Shown here: piece after piece, positions 27,601-34,026 of the stretch
Layout: each line of letters starts with the position of its first letter
Numbering within the stretch: position 1 is the stretch's first letter
From: Eleusine coracana subsp. coracana
Lineage: Eukaryota; Streptophyta; Magnoliopsida; Poales; Poaceae
Assembly: GCA_032690845.1 (NCBI GenBank)
Contig: CM064417.1
Coordinates: 28,272,536-28,336,535, forward strand
Direction of reading: 5' to 3'
DNA: 64,000 nucleotides
Position numbers and translations under genes: made by a program
Notes under the pieces: generated by a model
Told to the model about the DNA's origin: nothing
Databases searched by the model: none
The model's input: only the letters and a program-made list of their open reading frames with translations

Positions 27601-30600
27601 CGGTGCTGGAGAAGATGACGGTGCCTTGTCCTTTGATGTTCACCGTCAATCCGTCACCGAAGCGGACTGAGCCGGTGATGCTGCGGTCGAGCTCGGCGAA
27701 GACATCACAGCGCCCGGTCATGTGGTTCGTGGCGCCAGTGTCGAGGAACCACTTGTCGCTGAGGTGTCTGTCATCGACGCCGAGAAACGCTTGAGCACGC
27801 CGCTCCTCTAGGTGGACTTGGGTCGCCGGAGAGGAAGACGGCACCTCCGTGCTTATGCTTGAGGTCGTTGAGCTCGTCGTGTTCTATGCAGACAGAGCAC
27901 AGACTTGCGCCATCAGTAATCCTGGGCCTTCTTCGTCTTCTGCAGCAAGTGTGCTTGCTCTCGTCTTGGCTTGCGTCAATCCTTGGCCCAATGGCCGTAT
28001 TTGCCGCAATTCCGGCATTGATTGTCGTTCGGCGTGGAGTTCGGCGAGTCGCGTGGTGCGTCGCAAGCAGCTCCCCTGTTTCCGCCAGGGTTGCCTCGCC
28101 TCCTCTGTTCCTCTATCCACGTGGTGGACGACGCGATCCGCCGCTCCCATTGTACCTTCCGCCGCTGCCGCTTGATGACGACTCGCCGACTTGCCGCTCC
28201 TTCATCCTCGCCATCCACTGTTCCTTAGTAAGCAGCAACTTCCCGCCTGCTTGCTCGGGTGTTGGTGATGGTGGTGCAGGGGCGCGATCATCAACGGCCT
28301 TCAAGCGCCTGGTCACCTCTTCAATCGATAGGTCGGCTGTGTCGAGCAGCGTCTCAATCGACAACGCGATCTGTGAGTACTTCGGAGGGACGGTGCGGAG
28401 TAGCTTCTCAACAACCTTCTGCTCGGTGATGGATTCGCCGTAGATGTTGAGGGAGCTCATCATGCCATAGAGGCGCAACACGTAACCATCAAGGTGTTCG
28501 CCGTCGTGGAAGGAGAGCAGCTCCCAGTCCTTGACCAGGCGCTGCACCGTCGACTTCCGAGCGCGATCAGACCCGATGTAGGTCGTCTTGATTGCATCCC
28601 ACGCCGCCTTCATCATCTCCTTGGTCGCCAGGGTGCGAATCATCTCCTGGGGGACGGCGGACAGCAGCGCGTCGACCGCTACACGGTCATCTTGGCGATT
28701 GGCATCACCAAACTCGATGGCTTCCCATAAGCCATGAGCTTCTAGCTTCACACGCATCAAGCGGCTCCAGTCCTCATAGTTGTTGCGGGTGAGCTGGGGA
28801 AACGGCGTGCTGTCGACTTCCTTCACAATGCGCTGAACAACACGGTCAGGCTCAGCCCGGCGACGTCCTCGCCTGGGCCTGGAAGGGGAACGGCGACGAT
28901 AGGTGTGCTCAACAGCATCTTCCCTTGCCAGAGCTGACGCCATGGATCAGAACTCACTTGAGTTCTGAATACTAAATGTTGGCAAGAACACTCACACACT
29001 CACAGGTTTTATCAGCTCACACTTGTGATCTTAGACTAGAATAGCTGAATATTGCATATGGCCATTGAGGCCTATTTATATACATAGCAGGTCGGTTTGC
29101 TTTGGCAACCGCCTGAACACCACTTGCCTACAACACTGCAGGCCAACTGCTATTTCTACACTTCCATGCTAAGTTACCTTACTAGCTAAGTAAATAAGCA
29201 GCTGTGCTAGCAGCTGCATCAGCAGCTCTGATGTAAGCGCTTAGGTAAGCATAAACTGCTGACTGTCAATGGTGCTTTGATCACCTTTCAGCCAAGGTTC
29301 ACTCATCACCAAAATCTGACAATATTGGACCTAGAGTCACCAGCCATTTAGTCCCGAGCACCACACCGTTGCCGCCCAGTGGCAGGATGTAAAAATCAGC
29401 GCGGAACGCGGCACTGTCGATAGAGAACAGGACACCGCGCATGACCCCTGGGCAAGGCACTCCCTCATCATTGGCGACTGTGATGTGGAGGGCAAAACGC
29501 GGTGTATATGTCAGGCCTGCCGCCTCAGCCGCTGCCTCCGAGACGGAGTTGTGCGTTGACCCCGAGTTGAGGAGAGCATTCAGCATCGATGAGCCCATGT
29601 GTGTGGCCATCTGCATAGTCTCGCCAATGCTAACGCCGTGATGGCACTGATGGAGATTTGGGGCTCATCTTTGGGAGCGGTAGGCTCGGTGTCATCGTCC
29701 ATAAGCTCTAGCAAAAATAAGCGTTTGCACACTTTATTGTGGTCGCGGACATACTTCTCGTCACAGTTGAAACATTGATCCTTGCGATGACGCTCTTCCA
29801 TCTCCTCAGGCATCAGACAACGGATGGGACGGCTAGCTGCCGTCGTTGTAGTGATCAGCGGGGGAGCCCCAGTCGGTGCCGCTGCTGGCATTGAGGTGGA
29901 TCCTGATGATGAGGGCAGGGCGAGAAGCCCTTTGGAACGTGTCATGAAGCGAGACGTGGACGCTGAGGACTGCAGGGCCGCCTAATTGCGAGACTCAATC
30001 GAGTGGGCCAGGCTCATAGCAAATTCCAGGGACTGCGGGTTATGTAGTTGCACGTCGATGCTGAGGGTCTCCAGCAAGCCGACCATAAAAAGGTGGATTT
30101 GCTGGTAATCCGTGAGGGGTCCCGCGCGTGCCAGCAGTTCTAGGAAGCGCTCCTGGTAGTCTTCCACGGTGCCCGTTCGGCGGCAGGCTGCAAGTTCACT
30201 GAGTGGATTGGAGCGCAGCGGCGGCCCGAAACGCATATTGAGCAATTCAGCAAAGCGGCGCCACGTGAGCAAATAGCCTTCCTGCTTCTCAATGTGCATA
30301 TACCAGATGTGGGCGGAATCACTGAGGTTGTGGGCGGCCATCCATACCTTCTCCTCTTCTGGGATGCGCTGGGCGTGGAAGTACGAGCCACACTTGTTGA
30401 GGAAGGAGATCGGGTCACCCTTGCCGTCATATCTGGGAAAATCCCACTTCTGGTGGCGGACCGGGCGGTCAGGCTGGCGGCACCACTCATCATCATACCG
30501 ATCACGGTACGGCTCACAGTGTCGGCCGTCATCGTAGGCGTTGCGGAAGGGGTCGCGGTGGCGCCCATCGTCGTGGTCGTAGGAGCTGCTGTATCTGCGA

Positions 30601-33138
30601 CCGTCGTTGTTTAGCGGTGGCTGCCGAAACTGCTGCTCATTGGATGGCGGCGCTTTGCACGCGTTGCTGGTTGTCGATGGCTCGAGCTTGGACTCCATGG
30701 TGGTTAGGCACTCCAGCTTGGCGTTTACGGCCTGCATGAGCTTGGTCAGGTCTTCAACCTCGGCCTTGTCGGTCGCGTCTTCCTTCAGAGACATGGTGGA
30801 GATCGAAACCAAGGCCGACTGATACCAGATGTTGTGGGTAGATAGGTTTAGGGCTTATGCTCCCCCGGAGCTTAGGAGATTTAGGCGAGAGAGAGAGAGA
30901 GAGAGAGATTTGTTTGTTAATTCTTGCTTGCCTTTATTCATAATTCCCCTCTCCTTATATAGAGAGGTAACCGACTTACAGATTTTCCTAATCTGACTAA
31001 GACTCTACTTTTGGAAGCTAACTTTATCTCTATCTATGAAAATCCTAACTGATCTAAACTGATGACTCAAACTTGGCAAGCAACAGCCTTACGGCTTACT
31101 CCTTGACGCCGGCAGTCCTATTCCTTCTGGAGTACTGCCTGCCCCACATAACAACACTTCTTTCCTCTCTAGTGAAATAGTTTGAGACACGAGAGAATTG
31201 GACAATGCCGCACACAGCAAAAGGCTGTGAGGCGCCTGGTTTGTACTAAATGGCACTAAGCCATATTACTTGGAATACAGGCTGATTGGAAAAGGCTCCC
31301 ATCTAAGCCAGAAAAATAACAAATCACAGAATGTATTGCATCTAACTATACATTGTAGGGTAGACTAATAGTAATAAGGAAGTAGAAAATTTTCTATCAT
31401 TTAGTAAACATGTGATTCCACTATTTCCACCTAAGACGCAGATCCAGCATGGCTCCTTTCGCAAACTTGTCTTCATTTAGGAGTGTGTTAGTATTCCTTC
31501 TTCTAATATACATGAGGACTCAGTTCAAAACAAAATATACATGAGGATTTCATTCGATGCTGGACTCTCTGCCCATGTTTAACCCTAGGTAGAAAAGCCT
31601 TCAGGATCTGCCTGAGATCTTAAAGCACAATCCACTTTGCACAATTTTGACTGGGAGTGAAATGGCCTTTTAATTTCTGTTACTTGCATTAAAAGGGGCT
31701 ACATACACAGTGATCTGTGAACTGTGGCTAGATAGTCAACCATCACAGTGGATCCTAGAGGATAAAGAAAAGTCAGAGGTGTTTGATCCCTTACCTCCAT
31801 TTTTTGAGATGTTCCTCTTTCTCAATTAAGCAGCAAAGCAGCTTCTGTTAGGCTTGGCTTATGCCGCTACCACTTGGTTCAGTTAATAAAAATCCGCTCA
31901 ACAGTTCACTTAATGTCCCCTTTTTTAATAAAAATCCGCTCAACAGTTCACTTAATGTCCCCTTTTTTTTCTCGAATACACAAGAGAGTTGCGTATCTTT
32001 GTATTATATAGAGAAAAAAAGGCCCGTAGATAAAACCCCTCGCGCCGGGACCATACCAGAGGAGGTTAATACACGATCACGCTGATATCACCCGTTACAG
32101 ATGGAAACAAACGACCACACACACCTATACCCTCATCCTGATGTTCCTTACACCATGAAGCTGTAGAGCTTGAAGCTTTCGTGCCCCAGCCATGCACCAC
32201 AGTTTATACTCGTCCCTGAATTGGCTCATGGCTTCCTTAACCGAACTTAATGTCCCCTTTCTGGCCCCATCAGTGAAGCAACTGCTACTTTATCAGATAG
32301 TTTTCTTTCAGGCAAGGCAAGTCAGTCCTTTTTTCTTATCAGACGCCCTTTGAAACGCCTGGGATGAAGAAATCTCTAATCCTTTTCCAATAATGTGTTG
32401 TGTACATTAAATGCATCTGTCTAGTTTTAGTTACATCCACCAAAAAGGTATACACGTAGTTTGACAAAGGCATACTTTCTTCGTTGATGCAATTCTCATT
32501 CAATTTCGAGTTACTATTACTATTCTTTCTGGAAGCACAATAACATGATTTCGGTGCATTGCCTCATCCAGATAGCATTTAACTTGACTTGGACAATAAT
32601 TATATTAAAGGATGATTATATAAAATTCATTAAGGCATGACGCATGGCCTTGGAGAAAACAATGACATTCTTATCATTCTCCTCCCTTTTTGAATCCAAA
32701 AAAATGAATTCAGACCAGCGGTAAAGCTATTGATTGTATTACGGCTATTGAATACATTTGCTATTGAATATGTGTACTCGTATGGATGCTAAAAAAAACA
32801 TACTCATTTGCAAATGTGAAACAAGGATGAAATCAGATAGATTTGTTGTCCTAATTGAAACAATTCCAGTTTCTAGTGATGGCACATCTTTTCATAGAGG
32901 ATTTTTCTTCAATGGTGCAGGAGAAATCTATCTCGCGTTGTTCAACCTTGACGCGAAAAGCAGGAAGATGTCTGCAAGAATATCTGACCTGAAGAAGGTC
33001 CTCGGGACAACATTTGTAGGGAAAAATTTATGTACCTGCACAGAAATTTGGAGTGGGAAGGTTTTCGGTCTCGTGAAGGAAGAGATTTCAGTAGTGGTTA
33101 ATCCACATGGCTCCATGGTGTTTGAAATGAAATGTTGA
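9610..33138 (+). CDS. Secreted GH27 glycosidase, APSE-like arabinopyranosidase/alpha-galactosidase, 14 exons
   Basis: Exons: 9610-9689, 10479-10626, 10712-10969, 11746-11920, 12072-12133, 12219-12382, 12533-12630, 13613-13671, 13775-13909, 13998-14248, 14326-14479, 14769-14850, 14926-14967, 32921-33138. Every intron is GT-AG and phases match, giving 1926 nt or 641 aa, close to plant APSE-type homologues. The start at 9610 is chosen because only that frame joins exon 2 in phase; it opens with a signal peptide (LLCSALLLIFIW, residues 16-27). The barrel begins at RGWNSYDSF (42-50). VKVDC (221-225) gives nucleophile Asp224, and RSWPDLDML (312-320) gives acid/base Asp316, with the Arg-x3-Asp spacing known in GH27. 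The last exon supplies 72 residues of the C-terminal beta-sandwich. Known relatives trim terminal galactose or arabinopyranose from wall glycans; the substrate here is inferred. The 17,953-bp last intron is the oddity. Confidence 0.93.
15383..15696 (-). mobile_element. Solo-like LTR of the Reina-like Gypsy element
   Basis: 314 bp, beginning TGTTGTGGG and ending CACATAACA on the plus strand, flanked on both sides by acact (15378-15382 and 15697-15701). On the minus strand it has a TATATAAGG box and an AATAAA signal, a compact U3-R-U5. It is almost identical to the LTR at 30830-31153. Confidence 0.85.
15697..17475 (+). repeat. Duplicated native intron block, left copy
   Basis: About 1.78 kb of non-coding DNA that reappears at 31154-32893 with few substitutions and small indels. 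In both places it follows the same LTR and the TSD acact. This copy keeps a 40-bp segment (17427-17466) missing from the right copy. It then breaks off directly into Copia coding sequence at about 17475. Confidence 0.9.
17481..18335 (-). pseudogene. Copia-1 reverse transcriptase fragment
   Basis: A typical Ty1/copia RT: WRQAMEEDY, the GKWIWTHKRQADG region, KARWVLQGFTQRPGVDY, VKNAFLHETL, LYGLKQAPRAW and the catalytic LLYVDDIILT. After LFLHQ an in-frame stop is followed by QYALDILERAGM and CSTPVNTQGK, the usual start of the RT to RNase H connection. The frame ends at the rearrangement breakpoint. It is not functional. Confidence 0.9.
18605..18845 (-). repeat. Tandem repeat in the Copia-1 linker between integrase and RT
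   Basis: Units of about 30 bp, in a 60-bp higher-order pattern. On the minus strand they encode Ala/Pro/Ser-rich repeats of the type APRAAPKSSA. They cause long open frames on both strands. Confidence 0.85.
18958..19213 (+). other. Inverted segment of the Copia-1 integrase region
   Basis: The whole element is coded on the minus strand, but the conserved stretch HLRVFGCACYLN through VFLGYSPDHKGYRCF to HVMFDESDFPYST reads here on the plus strand. It belongs between the minus-strand integrase core (ending about 19206) and the linker. Both breakpoints carry GGCC (18958-18961 and about 19210-19213), consistent with a simple inversion of about 260 bp. Confidence 0.88.
19206..20248 (-). pseudogene. 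Copia-1 protease, GAG-pre-integrase and integrase
   Basis: The protease motif WIADSGASYHT lies in 20248-19949. A frame change follows, then VHNLLSIRQF, the zinc-binding HRRLGHPD...CHACQLGRH and the catalytic core with DLWTSP, QCDNGREFDN and SPQNGKAERM. The core reads open to LLNRLPT, where the inverted segment begins. The frameshift plus inversion makes it inactive. Confidence 0.88.
20714..21998 (-). pseudogene. Copia-1 gag
   Basis: The clear gag core (UBN2-type) occupies 21442-20714: SYRRWRDQVLLAFRRYAL, the segment LDLQDIV, AWLALEAQFIGN and QGDLSVGEYCRRMKGMADAL. Upstream, 21470-21998 is Ala/Pro-rich low-complexity sequence leading back to an ATG just inside the PBS, with broken frames. Downstream at 20470-20535 there are two long C runs in the gag tail. 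Confidence 0.75.
22058..22183 (-). repeat. 5' LTR of Copia-1, with PBS
   Basis: A short LTR of about 126 bp ending CTCCAACA on the minus strand. It is followed by the PBS TGGTATAGAGC (22047-22057), one base short of the initiator-tRNA-Met complement TGGTATCAGAGC. It carries the familiar grass Copia text 'CCCTTCTAGGGTTTAGAGG'. The outer terminal TG reads TA. Confidence 0.75.
22184..22651 (-). pseudogene. Gypsy integrase fragment
   Basis: The zinc-binding part (HDGTHEGVQRTLHRFRRDFH, CATC) is in 22651-22463. Then, in another frame, come WSDISMDFVEGFPKV and TVVDCFSKYAYFIALAHPY. After an internal deletion QTDGQSEAVNKT appears right before Copia-1. The central catalytic Asp region and the C-terminus are missing. 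Confidence 0.8.
22850..23261 (-). pseudogene. Gypsy RNase H remnant
   Basis: The motifs FTVECDASGSGV, VLHQGAGPIAFFSRP and WQLTSASSSVWYRQF are recognisable but split by frameshifts. It follows the RT directly. Confidence 0.75.
23168..24118 (-). pseudogene. Gypsy reverse transcriptase
   Basis: A nearly complete Ty3/Gypsy RT: DVFEELHGLPPQR, the DH..HLKHGTQPV start, SSFSSPVLLVKKVDGSWHFC, DYRALNERMIKDKFLIPI, FFTKLDLRSGYNQIR, VMPFGLSNAPATFQALMN and catalytic FFDDILIYS (the usual Y or V replaced by F). It then runs into GFLGLVGYYRKFI. The frame is intact across the RT core, but the rest of the polyprotein is broken. Confidence 0.92.
24251..24570 (-). repeat. 3' LTR of Copia-2
   Basis: 320 bp, TG...CA bounded, with a TATATAAATAGG-type promoter on the minus strand. 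Confidence 0.9.
24615..25860 (-). pseudogene. Copia-2 reverse transcriptase and RNase H
   Basis: RT motifs: FAPVARLESVRLMIAMVA, DIESAFLNGDLKEEVYVKQP and LYGLRQAPRAWN in 25860-25513. A frameshift precedes the DDLIITG box and FKMSDLGLLSFYLGIEV (25529-25215). RNase H follows: RSIAGSLRYLTHTRPDIAF, then LVGYSDSDTAGD...STSGGIFFL, the segment SWYSLKQQVVALSS and DILAKPLGG (to 24615). At least two frame breaks make it inactive. Confidence 0.9.
26473..27844 (-). pseudogene. Copia-2 protease and integrase
   Basis: The protease has KWFLDTGATNHMTG. Then come WHERFDHIHFDALRQL, the finger CDTCVITKQRR and HGDICGPITPATPDGKKYF. The frame breaks near 26981, and integrase resumes at 26856 with MERRNQTIVTTARRLLKQ, FWEEAVTMAVFLLNRTPTKA and VIFIGYEAGTKAYRVFDP. 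A proline-rich linker leads to the RT. Confidence 0.9.
27976..28943 (-). pseudogene. Copia-2 gag
   Basis: Starts MASALARED at 28943, just inside the 5' LTR. The gag core includes LTRNNYEDWSRLMRVKLEAH, ALSAVPQEM-like text and AWDAIKTTYIGSDRARKSTV. A zinc knuckle CRNCGKYGHWAKD closes it at about 27976 after a frame change near 28113. Cleavage products of such proteins form the particle shell. Confidence 0.9.
28977..29308 (-). repeat. 5' LTR of Copia-2
   Basis: 332 bp, almost identical to the 3' LTR apart from a few substitutions and a short insertion (gcttaggtaa at about 29239). This implies a recent insertion. Confidence 0.9.
29299..29945 (-). pseudogene. Gypsy gag finger and protease
   Basis: 29945-29580 reads MTRSKGLLALPSSSGS and the finger-like CFNCDEKYVRDHNKVC. 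The protease (29616-29299) has NSGSTHNSV where active enzymes have DSGS, so the catalytic Asp is replaced by Asn. It ends GPILSDFG at the Copia-2 insertion. Confidence 0.85.
29982..30812 (-). pseudogene. Gypsy gag
   Basis: 276 aa from MVSISTMSLKED: an acidic coiled N-terminus, then the retrotransposon gag core (DFPRYDGKGDPISFLNKCGS, WMAAHNLSDSAHIWY, NPLSELAACRRTGTVEDYQE). It ends at one in-frame stop after SIESRN, and the same frame continues into the finger region, so a single nonsense change separates gag from pol. Confidence 0.88.
30830..31153 (-). repeat. 5' LTR of the Gypsy element
   Basis: 324 bp. It differs in length from the 15383-15696 copy mainly by a longer GA run (about 30889-30908). 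The PBS TGGTATCAGTC adjoins it on the minus strand. Confidence 0.9.
31154..32893 (+). repeat. Duplicated native intron block, right copy
   Basis: Matches 15697-17475 throughout, lacks the 40-bp segment, and continues without a break to the exon 14 acceptor at 32920. This is therefore the original intron 3' part. Confidence 0.9.
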
Positions 33139-34026
33139 GATTGCAGCAGTTTTGGAGCTCAGCAAATAGTTAGAGAAGGAGAACAGTAGTGGTCACCAAA
33201 AGCTTCCCTAATCATAGGTTCCTAGAATGTTATGATTCACCATGGGTTCCCAGAATGTTATGATCCACCATATATGTTCCAAGCACGTTATGATCCGCGG
33301 CGCGTTCCCTGGATTGCAATGAATATGTTATCAAACATCTAAATAGGTCGGTGCATGATTTAACCAGAACGATTATGAGGGTGAACTAAGATATTTTCAT
33401 GTTATGTTCCATGACGTAAAAGAGAGAGGTCGAACTGAACAAGCAATTCATTCATAAAATGAAGTTATATGGGGTCGTAAGTTTAACAAAAAAAATGAAC
33501 AAAGGTTACAGATCAAGTGGGCATACTTTAGAGGGCTCATTTAATAATATGTAAAAACTAAACAAAGCGATTGCACACATAAAACATGTAGCGGCGAAAC
33601 GCAGGTATTTTAACACGGAAATTGCATCGGCAAGAAATCTCCGTAAATGAACCTATATGAACAAGCAGACACTTTTGTTGTTAGATTAGTTCCTTGTTGT
33701 AAACACTGTTAACTCTGCATTTTTATTAATATAATCAGTAAGGGGCGACCCCTCCTGTTTCATAAAAAAAACAAGCAGACACAATTCCCAATAATCAACT
33801 GCGCTAGTATTTCACAAATGAGATTACGACTACACAGAGCTAGAGCCTCACCATCTCACCGAGCTGCTACCTAGTACGTTGTAAGAAATACCGTGCCGGC
33901 AGGGGAAGAAAAGAAGAGAAAGAAGGCACTCCTATGTAAACGCTACCATTTCATGATGCCACATGCAACTACTTCGATATGCAAAGATCAGCAGGTACTA
34001 GCACGATCATAAAACCGACTTTGTCT
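33139..34026. other. GH27 3' UTR and space to the next gene
   Basis: 33215-33305 holds three diverged copies of a unit of about 30 bp built on gttatgatccaccat. A small LINE scar lies at 33673-33769. Nothing else recognised. Confidence 0.5.
33673..33769 (+). mobile_element. 5'-truncated LINE 3' end with target duplication
   Basis: A stub of about 98 bp ending ttattaatataatcagtaa, ggggcgacccctcctg and a short poly(A). It is flanked by acaagcagacac at 33661-33672 and 33771-33782. This is the classic layout of a severely truncated L1-type insertion. Confidence 0.85.

Larger units (their letters stand above)
24251..29308 (-). mobile_element. Copia retrotransposon 2, complete structure, nested in the Gypsy
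   Basis: The LTRs at 24251-24570 and 28977-29308 are nearly identical. Outer ends are TGTTGG and CTCATCA, with the TSD ccaaa at 24246-24250 and 29309-29313. The Gypsy reading resumes across it (GPILSDFG, then HLHMSFWHLDW), proving insertion between protease and RT. Minus-strand gag, protease, integrase, RT and RNase H are all present but carry frameshifts. The polypurine tract AAGGGGTGAT adjoins the 3' LTR. The PBS next to the 5' LTR is degenerate. Confidence 0.93.
22184..31153 (-). mobile_element. Reina-like Gypsy retrotransposon, missing its 3' end, with nested Copia-2
   Basis: Minus-strand order: 5' LTR (30830-31153), PBS (30817-30827, TGGTATCAGTC), gag, zinc finger, protease, nested Copia-2 (24251-29308), reverse transcriptase, RNase H and integrase. 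The integrase is interrupted by Copia-1 at 22183. The TSD acact follows the LTR at 31154-31158 and equals the one at 15378-15382, so 15383 and 31153 were the outer ends of one insertion. The Reina assignment rests on the 0.3-kb LTR and the gag finger type and is tentative. Confidence 0.88.
14968..32920 (+). other. Giant last intron (intron 13) of the GH27 gene
   Basis: The donor after AGTAAAG at 14968 and the acceptor ggtgcag at 32914-32920 join codon G^GA in phase, restoring the reading GSKGEIYLALF. The other twelve introns are about 60 to 980 bp. The extra length is a solo-like Gypsy LTR, a duplicated native intron block, a truncated Gypsy and two Copia elements, all with coding sense on the minus strand, antisense to the host gene. 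Confidence 0.9.
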
